Shown one piece after another: positions 22,878 to 35,000 of a stretch of DNA of 64,000 nucleotides. The DNA lies in contig NW_024883070.1 in the NCBI RefSeq assembly GCF_019059575.1, forward strand, positions 1-64,000, read 5' to 3'. The notes below the pieces were generated by a model. It was not told where the DNA came from, searched no databases, and saw only the letters and a list, made by a program, of their open reading frames with translations. Numbering within the stretch: position 1 is the stretch's first letter; every line of letters starts with the position of its first letter. The stretch is from Amphibalanus amphitrite (Eukaryota > Arthropoda > Thecostraca > Balanomorpha > Balanidae). A program made the position numbers and the translations under genes.

Positions 22878-24235
22878 CAGGGTGTCCCATAAGTTCGTTC
22901 TCACATTATGTTTGCATGTGAAACAGAGAACATTGCGTTTTAATATATTTATGACCCCTCAATATGCTCCTCATTTAATAGGCAAACACATGAATACATG
23001 CTGCAGCATGCCAACCGGCATGTTTGGCTGCATAATAGGCTTAAAGTTAACCCAGACTGACTTAACATGCGCCGTGAGCTCCTCGAGGCTGGAACAGCGC
23101 TACGCTTCGACGAGCCTCAATTTCAGCATAACCAACAAATTTTTATGAAATTTTGATCCAATGAGGTGCCTGGCATGTGATCTTGCCACAAATGCCTGTC
23201 ACAGTCTCCTTGCACCGCTTTTAAGCTTTGCTTGACCTGTGCACTGATGCACTGTCTTGCCTGAAGATGGGCCTACGACCTCCCGGATGCCATTTTCTCC
23301 TCTATAAATATGTTCATACTCGCGGTTCGAGTTCAGCTTGAGGGCTGAAACTCCTCCTAGATGTTCTTGGAAAGGCATTCTGCTTCCCAAAACTGTTTCT
23401 GGGTCGCCACTTGCAACTTGGTCAACTCCAGAACGCCTATAATCCCACAACACAGTGACCCTGACCTTTTGCATAGGAACATAACGGGACGAAACGGAGG
23501 CCTCCTCCTTCGCCCTTATGGGGTTGTTTTCGAGTTTGGACGGGTGTTTCATCTCGAACGTGGACTAGTTAGTCCTGATGACCTGGTTGATGTCATCAGC
23601 CCTCTGTTTTGTTTAGCCTCAGGCATAACGAAACTCATGTTTGGCCATTTTAAGACGTTTTTGACTGTTTTGAGCCCTCCGGTAAGCAAAGCTTAAGTCA
23701 CCTTGAGTTATGTACCCCGAAAGAACACTCTTAGACAGCTGGTAATCCATCCTGAAAAGTCTGCTTACCAACTTTGTAACCCTTTGACCTTTTTGATGGC
23801 CACTTTGGCGCCACACAGTTTTGGCCACTTGGCTCACTCCTGAGGGCTGACTGGAAAGAGGATAAACTTGCAGTGACTGACTCCCGACAAATCATCGGTG
23901 TCACTTGCTGACTGTGCGCGTCCAGTTAGCGATGGACATTGGCTACAGACTGGTAGGCCTCAATCACCCTCAATCGTCGCGAATGGTCACGTGCTGACTA
24001 AATACTGAGACGTACCCGTATCGGAGACCTCTATGTTGCGGCGTTAGCCGTCTCTGTAGGAAGCGGGCTCTATAGCAAAAACTATTTTGTCTACAGAAAT
24101 TAGCTACTGTGGAGCATATTTCTACCAGCCATGGCAACCACGTAAGCTCAGTTACGAACCAATTTCAGCGTGTCTTTAAGCAAGAGAGCCTAAAAACGTA
24201 AAATTTAGGTGAGAACGAACTTATGGGACACCCTG
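22878..24235 (-). mobile_element. Degenerate mariner-like element, copy 2 (inverted)
   Basis: Same TIR and TA flanks as copy 1, 1358 bp. The transposase remnants lie on the minus strand (about 23199-23837), again with frameshifts. Confidence 0.8.
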
Positions 24236-24339
24236 TATGTTTGATGTTATCTTCGACATTTGTCTATAAAAGCTGTGATGTAGAGCCTGCTCCCAAATGT
24301 CACAGTTCTCAGGGCCTTTCCTCGCTGATCACAAATGCT

Positions 24340-24705
24340 GTCACTCTCAGGGCCTATATTCACAAAGGCGTCCGTGCGTGGTATACAGTCTGGTATACAG
24401 TCTGTATACAGTTTGTAAACACCCGCTGATATACAGCATGTACTCACAACTGTGACTAGGCATCCCTACAGTATATGTATACTCACAAATCCACACGCGT
24501 GGTGAGCGAACAGTGAACAAATACCCACTGGCCCCCATAAATGTGACTATCCCTACAGTCTCGACTCACAAATCTGACCATCTTTCGGCCTCTGTTTTCA
24601 ACCGTAACCTTATCAGGGTCTGTACTCACAGATGTGTCCGTGCTTAGGGCCTGTACTCACAGATGTGTCTGTGCTCAGGGTCTGTACTCACAGATGTGTC
24701 CCTGC
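24340..24705. repeat. Array derived from the stop-codon end of the lectin-like gene
   Basis: On the minus strand, units contain CACATCTGTGAGTACAG and C(C/T)CTGA: the codons for HICEYRP and its stop, repeated about four times (24610-24705) and more degenerately down to about 24340. The functional copy is the first in gene direction. Confidence 0.8.
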
Positions 24706-25527
24706 TCAGGGTCTGTACTCACAGATGTGCCCATGCCGAGCAACATTACACTCGCTAGTGTATAGCCCGCCCGGCAGCATCACCATGCAGTTGCTGCTGG
24801 TGCTCTTGTGCACCACGCCGTACAAGAACCACTGGGCCGGCACGTCCACCCGCTCCCCGTTCAGCATGTCCACGAACTCGCCTTCCACCCGCGGCTCCCA
24901 CACCCCAACATACAGCCACTTGTGTGCAGGAGTCAGCGCCTTCATGGCTTCATACTGATCCTGCGTCCGCGGCACGGCAGGCGCGGCCTCCGGATCATAC
25001 TGCCGGCAGGCGGAGAGGACGGCCTCCCTGCCGCCCAGCAGGCTGAACAGCCGGGTCCGGTAGGCCACCGTCCGGTCGGCGCTCAAACTAAACCCCTCGG
25101 GGAGTTTACTCTGGTAGAGGGAGTTGTTTGACTCGGTGAGGGGGTTAGAGGCCGAGTGGAGGGGGTGGAGCTGACAGAGTGTGTTGTTACGGCTCCATTT
25201 GATACAGGAGGGGGTACGGAGACAGAGTGCTGAGCACTGGAGGGAGGAGAGGGAGGCAGAAGAGCGGAGGGGGGTCTGGGCGTGTTGGACGCACCGGGCG
25301 CGGTACCGGTGGCTCTGCGGGACGGAGAGAGCCGAGGGAAAGGGAGAGAGGACTAGCAGCAGGGCGAGCCAGCGGAGCGAGAGGCCGAACCTCCAGGGAA
25401 CTGGAATGGTAGATAGGGAGAGGCCCAACGTCCAGGGAACTGGAATGGGGAGCGAGAGGCCGAACGTCCACGGAACTGGCTTGGTAGAAAGGGAGGGAAG
25501 CGGTGGCTTCTGAGAGGACGACTTCAT
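24706..25527 (-). CDS. Secreted protein with C-type-lectin-like C-terminus
   Basis: 273 residues in one open frame. Residues about 1-45 contain three copies of a PVPW(T/R)xGLSL unit, then a hydrophobic signal-peptide-like stretch (WLALLLVL ... ALS, about 52-68). A Cys-rich segment follows (about 74-120) that could be an apple/PAN-like fold. The C-terminal 120 residues have the usual C-type-lectin-like order: a starting Cys, WLYVGVW, an Asn-Cys pair (SSNCMVML), a later Cys and HICEYRP at the end. Calcium-site residues (EPN/QPD, WND) are not evident, so sugar binding is doubtful. The start is uncertain: CATTCCAG before VPW could be an acceptor, which would make the N-terminus an intron-exon array. 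Expected to be extracellular. Family call moderate. Confidence 0.65.
   Translation of the reverse strand: MKSSSQKPPLPSLSTKPVPWTFGLSLPIPVPWTLGLSLSTIPVPWRFGLSLRWLALLLVLSPFPSALSVPQSHRYRARCVQHAQTPLRSSASLSSLQCSALCLRTPSCIKWSRNNTLCQLHPLHSASNPLTESNNSLYQSKLPEGFSLSADRTVAYRTRLFSLLGGREAVLSACRQYDPEAAPAVPRTQDQYEAMKALTPAHKWLYVGVWEPRVEGEFVDMLNGERVDVPAQWFLYGVVHKSTSSNCMVMLPGGLYTSECNVARHGHICEYRP
25380..25490. repeat. Repeat at the 5' coding edge of the lectin-like gene (36-42-bp unit)
   Basis: Three units on the minus strand with CATTCCAG or equivalent, TTCC(C/G)TGGA and GGCCTCTC. They are in frame and encode PVPW(T/R)xGLSL before the signal peptide. Confidence 0.8.
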
Positions 25528-25970
25528 GCCGAAGTGTTAATCTATTGATCGGGATCACTGTGGCTGTAGGTACTCAGCGTTCTTTGGGATCTCACCTTCC
25601 CGACTGTGGTTCTGGCAGCGTCCCTTCACTTTTCCAAGAGACTGCTCCGGTGTCTTTCGCTGTGTTCTCGGATCTCCTTCCAGCGGTCCTTCAGAGCTGT
25701 GTCGGTGTCCCCTCGCTGCTCACATCCAGCGTTTTTCTGGGTTCCTGTCACACTACCTCACCTCTTCTTCGGCTCTCCTCTGGTGTTCTTCCTTGACTCT
25801 TTTGACTCTTCGGCGCCTTTTCGGTGTTCTTTCTTTGTCTTTAAACCCGCCTTCACTGCGTTCACTACGCTCTTTCAGTGTGCTTTCTTGCTCTTGGCAG
25901 CTGATCTGACGCCGAAGCTCCGCCTCCGAGCACGGATGCACTGGTGGAAAATTCACTTCCTTTATATACC

Positions 25971-25978
25971 TCCGCCGA
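25971..25978 (-). promoter_or_regulatory. TATA box, probably of the lectin-like gene
   Basis: TATATAAA on the minus strand, with an initiator-like CAGT about 36 bp downstream (25940-25943). That would put the transcription start about 415 bp before the proposed start codon. Confidence 0.5.
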
Positions 25979-27150
25979 GAGAAAAAGGTGGTTTTTATCT
26001 TACCCTCTTTGTCCAACTCCGCACATATCCAGGAAGGCTACTGCAGCAGGTCGCCATCAGTGCGAACTTGTTACGCGCGATGTGCGTCAAAGGTAATGCA
26101 TTCTGGCGATATCGTCTCTGAAGTTTTGTAAATGTGTGCGACTTACTAAAGATTCACTGTGCAAGTTTGCAAGCTTTACTTTCAGTATAAGTGATGCCTA
26201 GGGTAGTGGTTAGCCGACGATTTTTCTTCGAACTTGTAAGCATCCCCGTGCAGAGTGAGTTGCATGCTTTTAGTGAGAATAACTTCGTCCATTTATGAGA
26301 ACCACGTTTGAAGGATGTTCACAGTGTTACAGCACTTTCTGTTGAGGTCTGGAGAACGGTTTGAAGTTTTAAAGTGCCCGGGCAGCCGGCAGGAATGCTT
26401 CTGAGCATCATCCAACCCAACAGCAATGTCACTCCTGGGTGCAGCCTGCTCCGACGCCAGTCGAGCGACACTGATACCTAACCCAAGGCCTGTCCCGTAC
26501 ACTTGTTCCGTGCCTTATATTGCCGCTAAAAAAAGAAAACTTGCAAAGCTACCCAGCTCGTAACTTATCCAACTTCTACATATAAAAGCCGAATCACATC
26601 CTATACCTAGATTGTTCAATGTGCGCAGGGTATAACCATTCACTGAAGACGTGAAACTTTTGATGGCGATGCTTTGCCGTTCCCTCGTCGAGTTGATTTT
26701 GTCTGCGAGTCAAACTTTGTTAGTGGGCGAGAAGCCTGCAAGTTTGCCGCACCGTTAAAAATTGGTCGGACCGCCAGAACGCTGAATTCTCCTTTCCACA
26801 CACTGAGCGCTGCGCCCGCAGATAAGCCAGAGCGAAGTTCTGTGGCTTGTTCCGGTGAAATATTCATTTCCCATTTGTCCGCAGCACACACCCGGTCCAT
26901 GTTTCAACGGCGCCGTTTCTGCCCGAGTCAGTGCCATATTTATTTGACATCGAAAACGCCTAACACGTATAGCTCGTTATCAAGCAGTTTATGAGGGGAG
27001 ACATTACGCTACACGCTGCTGCAACAAGTCAACGAACATGCCTGTGGGCTACCGGGATATGCCATCTCCCTACGTGTGTGGTTATGTAGGTACTTTGTGT
27101 CCATCAAACATAAGTGGCATTTCAAAACCCTTCTACACGCGCTGCACCCA
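25979..27150. other. Intergenic sequence
   Basis: No coding exon, repeat array or RNA gene that I can support. Short ORFs on both strands lack recognisable domains. Confidence 0.5.
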
Positions 27151-28015
27151 CCAGCGGCGCTCGGACACATGACGTCACTGGCACCTGTGATGACGTCATA
27201 CACATTACGAGCCACCAAAACCACGAACTGCGGTGAATTAACCCAATCTCATCGGATTATAGTCAAAACAGCTTCGACGCATAACAATAAGACACATTGA
27301 GAGGCAGGCACAGAGCTAGAAGTGTACATACATTACAACAGTGGCAAATCGAAAAGCACATTTCCCCGCAATAATCAACCACGCCGTGCAGCGTTCCAAT
27401 GACGTCAAAAATATACACAAACTGACCCAGGACCCTGTTCGTGCATCATTTGACGTCACCCTCCCCATCCGATGACGTCACAATTTCGTTTGCAGTGTCG
27501 TTTTCGTTACCAGCCCACACTCTACTTACCTATTACTGGTCCATCTTCTGAGTTGTCAAAGGGAAAAACGTATGACGTCATATACGTTACACATACGACT
27601 GGCGAAATCGTCGGCCCTTCTCCAGTAACCTTTCAGGTATTTAACATGTGACGTCATAAACGTACATGCGTCTGAGGACAACACCGCAGCTTCCATTCCA
27701 GCCGTAAAACATTTTGCGACACGTAACTACATATTTATTAATTTAGCATGGCAACGATGGGCGCCGATGACCACTGCAGTCCGGGCGCCCAAAAAAAAGC
27801 CAATTCATCATCATCATCACCGCTGCCAATACTACCCACCAAAGGCATAAGTTTTGTGACGTAATATGTCTTCACCTGTCACCATCATTATATATATAGA
27901 CGCACACATCTGGATCTGACAGCCTCCACCCCTCCACTGACTGCCAGGGCTGACAGCAGTCATACCCAGTGACGTCACAGGCATCACTGACGTCACTGGC
28001 TCTCGTTTTTATGCG
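27150..28015. promoter_or_regulatory. Cluster of TGACGTCA (CRE/ATF-type) octamers outside any array
   Basis: TGACGTCA occurs about ten times (e.g. near 27170, 27192, 27399, 27455, 27473, 27575, 27650, 27970, 27988) in otherwise non-repetitive DNA downstream of the P450 stop. It is the palindromic CREB/ATF consensus; function here is inference. Confidence 0.45.
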
Positions 28016-28912
28016 TGAAGTTGAGGAAGAGTCACCCTCCAGTCCCAGTATGACGTCACTGGTAGCCGCAACGTCACTGTTTCTCTGCTCTCAGCTCAGG
28101 AAGAACCCTCCCTCCAGCCGCAAAATGACGTCACTGGTTGCAAGATAACAGCCCCCCTCCAGTCTCAGGATGACGTCACTGGTCCCTCGGTGTGAAGCTG
28201 AGGAAGAGCCCTCCCTCTAGTCTCAGGATCTGGATGACGTCACTGGTCCCTCGGTGTGAAGCTGAGGAAGAGCCCTCCCTCCAGTCGGAGGATGACGTCA
28301 CTGGTCCTTCGGTCTGAAGCTGAGGAACAGCCCTCCCTCCAGTCGGAGGATGACGTCACTGATAGTCGTGACGTCACTGGTTCCTCGGTGTGAAGCTGAG
28401 GAACAGCCCTCCCTCCAGTCGCAGTATGACGTCACTGGTCCCTCGGTGTGAAGCTGAGGAGCAGTCCTCCCTCCAGTCGCAGTATGACGTCACTGGTCCC
28501 TCGGTGTGAAGCTGAGGAAGAGCCCTCCCTCCAGCCGCAGGATGACGTCACTGGTCCCTCGGTGTGAAGCTGAAGAAGAGCCCTCCCTCCAGCCGCAGGA
28601 TGACGTCACTGGTCCCTCGGTGTGAAGCTGAGGAAGAGCCCTCCCTCCAGCCGCAGGATGACGTCACTGGTCCCTCGGTGTGAAGCTGAGGAAGAGCCCT
28701 CCCTCCAGCCGCAGGATGACGTCACTGGTCCCTCGGTGTGAAGCTGAGGAAGAGCCCTCCCTCCAGCCGCAGGATGACGTCACTGATAGCCGTGACGTCA
28801 CTGTTTCTCGGCTCTCAGCTCAGGAACAGCCCTCCCTCCAGCCGCAGTATGACGTCACTGGTCCCTCGGTGTGAAGCTGAGGAAGAGCCCTCCCTCCAGC
28901 CGCAGTGTGACG
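28016..28912. repeat. Array derived from the stop-codon end of the P450 gene (58-bp unit)
   Basis: About 15 units. Each, read on the minus strand, encodes [14 protein letters not shown], one or two residues and TGA, then CGTCA. The genuine end of the coding sequence (28913) is the first copy. Variants include GAACAGCCC/GAAGAGCCC and an alternative GATAG(C/T)CGTGACGTCA junction. Each unit carries one TGACGTCA made from the stop codon plus CGTCA. Confidence 0.95.
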
Positions 28913-29076
28913 TCACTGGTTCCTCGGTGTGAAGCTGAGGAAGAGCCCTCCCTCCAGCCGCAGTATGACGTCCGGCCTCAGTTTGATGGTGTCCAGGCTG
29001 TCGTGGGAGGTGACGTGGAAGGTTCGCACCACGCTGGCCAGCAGCACCTTCTCCTCCATCAGCGCAAACTTCTGAC
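28913..29076 (-). CDS. CYP4-like: P450 last exon (C-terminal beta region, stop)
   Basis: Acceptor CCCCGCAG; phase 1 start completes Gly of NCIG. Encodes [20 protein letters not shown], then [22 protein letters not shown] and TGA. Flanked on both sides by arrays made from its own edges. Confidence 0.95.
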
Positions 29077-32000
29077 CTGCGGGGGTAAGATATAATCAGT
29101 CAGAATACCTAATCTACCAGCACAAACTTCTGACCTGCGGGGGTCGGAGATAATAAGTCAGAATAACCTACCAGGGTAAACTTCTGACCTGCGGGGGTAA
29201 GATACAATCAGTCAGAGTAATCTATCAGGGCAAACTTCTTACCTGCGGGGTCACGGGGAGGTCGGATAAGCGGTCAGACTGATACACCAATCCACAAGAG
29301 CGAACTTCTGCCCTGTGAGCGAGAGAGCGTCCATCGTGGCAAAATCCTGACCTATCAATGAGGGAGAAGGTAAGATATAAGCGACGTTCTGATCTATGGG
29401 GCATGATCTGACCGGTGATAAGCTATAAACTGACCGGTGATAAACTAGAAATACTCAGACTCACCCCCTTTGTAACCGTTACTGCGGCCTAATCTGTTAG
29501 TTCTGTGATACCGGTCCCGCCCCCGTCCTAATCTGTCAGCTCTGTGGTGCCGGTCCCGTCCGTACGCTAATCTGTCCGATCTGTGGTTCCGGTCCCGTCC
29601 CCGTCCTAATCTGTCAGATCTGTGATACCTGTCCCGTCACCCGCGCCAAGCTGTCAGCTCTGTGATACCGGTCCCGTCCCTGTCCTAATCTGTCAGCTCT
29701 GTGGTGCCGGTCCCGTTCCTGTCCTAATCTGTCCACTCTGTGGTACCGGCCTCGTCCCTGCGCTAATCTGTACGCTCCACCACCCACCAATGCAGTTGCG
29801 GGGTCCGGCGAAGAAGGGAACATACCGGTCCCGTTCCTGTCCTAATCTGTCAGCTCTGTGATACCGGTCCTGTTCCTGTCCTAATCTGTACACACCACCA
29901 CGTACCGATGCAGTTGCGGGGCCCGGCGGAGAAGGGCACGTAGCTGTACGGGTGGCGACCCTTGCTGTTCTCCGGACTGAACCGTTCCGGATCGAACCGC
30001 TCCGGATCCGGCCAGTGCACCGGGTCTCGGTGGATGGCGTACACCAACAGACCGACGTTGCAGCTGCCCGGAATCGGGTACCCGTCTGCCGGCCGAACAC
30101 GGTGCGGTGAGGGTGCGGGTTCGAATCCCGGGGGGGGGAATATTATGTGAGAGAAAACAGATTTGAGAAATGTTTTAGTTTTCTTTTCTTTTTTGCATTG
30201 CTGCGTACCTGCCCCCTAGCATTTAATGACAGTGTGTTATGCGGTATTTTATCGACCACAAAACATATGAAGAAGAGATTTATTTTCAGTAACACTTTTA
30301 GTTCAATCCACAGCTGACGTGTTCTCATATACCTATGCATTATGCACTCCCGATGACGTCACCGCACTAACTGACCAATGACGGTGTCTGAGCTGACGTC
30401 ACAGATGACGTCACCGCACTAACTGACCAATGACGGTGTCCGGGTTGAGGTCACCGATGACGTCACCGCACTAACTGACCAATGACGGTGTCCGAGTTGA
30501 GGTTACCGATGACGTCACTGCACTGACTGACCAATGACGGTGTCTGAGTTGACGTCACCGATGACGTCACCGCACTAACTGAGCAATGACGGTGTCCGAG
30601 TTGAGGTCACCGATGACGTCACTGCACGGACTGACCAATGACAGTGTCTGAGTTAAGGTCACCGATGACGTCACCGCACTAACTGACCAATGACGGTGTC
30701 TGAGTTGAGTCGTCGGCCAATCATGGGCACTGGCGGGAACAGTCGCAGCGTCTCCTTGATGACCATTTCCAGGTAACGGAGCTTCGGCAGGTCGTCGCGG
30801 GTCAGCGGCCTGGGAATAAGGTCACAGAAGGCAGAGGTCACAGAGGTCAGAGGTCACAGAGGGGCAGAGGTCATAGAGGGACAGAGGTCTGTAAACAGGT
30901 CACAGAGGGTCAAAGGGACATGTCACAGAGGGGTCTGTAAAAAAGGTCACAGAGGGTCAAAGCTCACAGGGGGTCAGAGGTCAGATGTCACAAAGAGACA
31001 GAGGTATGGTCAAAGCTGGTTAGAGATCTGTAAACAAGTCACAGCGGGTAAACGGGCTGTGAAAATCTGTGAAAGTGTCATCGCGGGTTAGAGTCTTGTG
31101 GATAACTAGGAAACTTGGAGGTCCATCAGCAGGATAGAGCAAGGAAATGGTCTTGCTCTGACGAAATGGATAAATTGTTAACCCTCGCCAGCCGAGGGGG
31201 GGGGGGGGGGTGCTTCGCTATAGCTCCGAACACGCTAGCGATAGAGAGCTGAAACTTGGCATACCTGACCTTTGATCTAAGCCGGATCTTTTGACACCAA
31301 CCGCATTTTTGGGTCAGGTCAGGTCACTGACCTATGACGTCATAAGTGAACCTCTGCACGGTCTTCAGATGTCGCAACTTCGCAACGCCCTCACTGCCAG
31401 AGGAGATGTCACAGGGAAATGAAACTTGCAGGACCTAGTATCCATTATGAGTCTCACAACTTGTATATCTCGGATTTTTCCTAAAGGTCATATGAGGTCA
31501 GGTCATTTTCGTGACCTCACCATTATATGTAAGTCAATGGGGAAAATTCATAGGTACTGCTATTCTGGCGCCGGGAACGATCTCCCACTATCTCAAGCAC
31601 ATAGAATCGTGATTTGATGCACTCCTTGCAAAGTTAGATGCGTCACTTTTGCAATGTTGACCTTGCGTGACGTCATTTATGACGTCATCAAGGTCATATT
31701 AGTTTTTCGTCAATAACTCTTGATCAAATTGAGCTAGCGAGTCGGAAAAGCCACTAATGGACTCAGGAAGACCTGCCGAATCGAATGATATGCGACATGA
31801 CCCCTCTCGACCAACTTCGTTACCTTAGGGTGCTGACCTGACCTTGACCTGAGGTCAACACCCCAAGTTGACCTGACCCGAACAAAAAGTATATCATTCG
31901 ACGCGCCTGAGCGAGGCGAACACGATGCTGCCAAAATCGCGGCTCTGCGGCCGTTTTTTGCGAAGTTATTCACCAAAAGCTGAACCGTACCTTGGGGCAC

Positions 32001-35000
32001 TTGACCTGACCTCAGAGGTCAGCGGTTGACCGAGGACCTTAAAATCGGAAACCAATCTCTGCGTCTTGTAACGGCGTACACGCTCGTTTTTTTCCGCGAC
32101 GCGTTAGCTCCACCAGGGGCGAAACGGCGATGGGGTCGTACCCGCCCCCCCCCCCCCTCGGCCGGCGCGTATGTAGAAAACCAAAAGGTCCGGCTAGGGT
32201 TAACTCAGCACCATTTCCAAATGGAGAAAATTATTCCTATATCCTGATGATACTAGGGGAAGTTGGGGCAATGCCGGAGTTGGGGCAAAGCCGAAATTCG
32301 AGATATTTCGAAAAACGTACGACATGGATGCCACCTCTCAGTGATGCTCTGAAGCTTAAGTGACTAACAATTATCGCATGTTTGTTACGAGTCGTCATTC
32401 GGAATACTTCGGCTGTGAGGGCGCCAAGAGCGTTTTCAAGGTACGTTTCCCTTGTACTTCATGCGCCTTTGAAGCTACATTTCTTACTCATTATGCTACC
32501 GTTTGTCTGGCCAATTCGGTCAAGTAATCTTCAGCATGTCTTTGCATAAGTGTCCTGTCTATTTGAAATTTATACAGCACGTTGAAAAGTTATGGGCCTG
32601 CAAATGAAAGTATGGCTGGCTGGGGTAATGCCGAAAACGTGCAATTACGCGCGTTAAAGCACGCTACGTGAACGTTACTGCTGTAGAATAGCAACACGTA
32701 TTTTTAGTCACACAAATTACGCTTTCAACCGACACAACGGCCTGTTACCTATAAGGAATGATTTACCTGGCCTTTTATTATTATATCACACAATTATAAC
32801 TTCCAGTGTGCACCAAGCGTCCTCAAGCTCTTAAAACGCGTGTCAGCTTTGATGAATTCTGGATAAAGTTGGAGATAAAATGGCAAAGCATCAATGTCGG
32901 CATTCCTCGTAGATCATTTCTCCCATTTTCGGCCTTCCCCGCAGTCCGGGGCAACGCCGAAAAAGTCACTTCTTTGATACTTTTAGTTTGTGCGCTTAAC
33001 GGTATGCGAATTCATCAAATGCGCCTGGTATGTTTGAAAGGCAAAAAACTGGCCTCTCGAATGACGCCAACAAGAATAGCTTATGTTGTCTACCTTGCGT
33101 GCTACGGGCGTCAGAAAAAAGTATTCGGCGTTCCCCCAACTTCCCCTACATTGAGATTATTTTGTGTGTGATAAAAACACAAATTAACACAACCGACATT
33201 TCAACAGAATTCAATCCAACATTGGGATTTTCAGAGAAAACAAAGTTACATAGAAACCTCCAGCAACCCGAATTACCAACAACAAAGACCTGAACTCTCT
33301 TAACCAGCGATCTGAATTTACAACACCAGTGACCCGAGCCTGCACCTCTAGCGACCCCAGTTCGCACCGCTAGATACCCGAGTTTGCACCGCTAGTTACC
33401 TGCGTTTGTAGTCGGGCGTGTGGCCTTGACCGGGCCGGACGCTCAGCCGCGGGCTCCGTGCGGCGGTATGGCTGAGTGAGCGGGGCGCGCGGAGCGCACG
33501 GGCGGCGCAGTGGGCTGTGCGAGTGGACGTTGTGGCCCAGTATGGACGCGACAGAGGTTGCTGTGGCATTCGCGTAACGTGACACATGAGGTGACTGGAA
33601 ATCACAGCTAAAGTGAGTGCCTCTGTGCAGACTTTCCGCTCAAGTGACAGTGGCAATTTCGCGATGGACTCGGATAGTGGCGACGACCCGACATTCACGG
33701 ACTGCCAAGCATCTGGGTCCGAGAGTGCCAGCGGAACGTTTGGTGGTCGGAAAAGACAGCTTTTCTTACACGATATGGTCCGCAGTGCTGATGGGAAACG
33801 CGCCAAACGCCAGGCGGCCGGGCGGGGGTCGGGGTCGCCGGGCGACCCGCTGGCGCCTGCGGCGGGTAGAGCCGGCGCCGGGCCGGCCTCGGAGCCGGTG
33901 CAGCTGAGCGCGGCCGCTCTGGCAGAGATCAAACAGCTGATCGACCAGAGCAACGCCAACGTCATCAGGGCGCTAGAGGCGAAGTTGGAAAGCGTGGAAA
34001 GGAGGCTGAATATGCTGGAAGGAGAGTGCATGGAGAAAGACTGTAAGATCCAACAGCTCTCGAAACAGCTGGACCAGCAGGTGAGAGCGAACGAGGAGCT
34101 GGATTCCAGACTGGAGGAGCTTGATATGAACGGTCGGCTGTCGTCACTCATTCTCGCGTGTGATGCATTTAAGGCACACCCGCGAAGTGCAAGTGTTGAG
34201 CAGCTGGTCGTGACTGTGCTCAATCAGAGAGTGCCGGGCCTCTCCGTGACGACTGCCGACCTGCAGGCGGCGCACAAGCTCCAAAATGACTCTAAAGTGT
34301 TCTGCAAGTTCACGAAGCGGCAGGTGAGAGACGCGGTGTACGAGTCACGCTTCGACATGGTGCGATTCCGTGAAGGTAACACCGGCCGTGACGGGCGTCA
34401 GCTGGCGCCGCTCTACATCTCCGAGTCGCTGACGCCCAGAAACCGACTTCTTTACGACGAGCTCCTACGAGCGAAGCGGCCGGAGAGCGGCGGGCTGATC
34501 GCCTCCGTCTTCAGCCGGCGGGGAGTCGTCTGGTGCCGCACGGAGAGGGGCGGCGCCAATCTCCGGGTCCGGGACGAGGCTGACCTGCGCAGGATTCTGG
34601 GCGGCAGGCGTTTCCCGGTGCAGCAGCGCGTCTCCGGGCGAGGGGTGCTGCCCCGGACGTCGCCTGCCGCGCGGCGGCCCCCTGATTCGGACTCCTTCGA
34701 CGGGCGGCCTCCTCCGCGCCGGGCGGCCGCGGATGCTCTTCCGGGACCTCCCGGGGACTCCGGGGCCGCTGGGTCTCGTGGTACTGCTGCGGAGCCGAGA
34801 GAGACCGCATCTGTGGCGGATTCGGGTGCGACGGCTCCGCCGGGTCTGCCGTCGGCGGGCGGGGTGGCCGGCTCTAGCTCGGCCCCGGCCTAGCGGTCGG
34901 GTTCGGCGGGGAGGGCGGCGTCTCGTCTGTCCCTGGTCACGTGAGTGTGGACTTTAACGGAGTGAGCGAGACTCTCCGCACGGTACGTTCTGATGAAACG

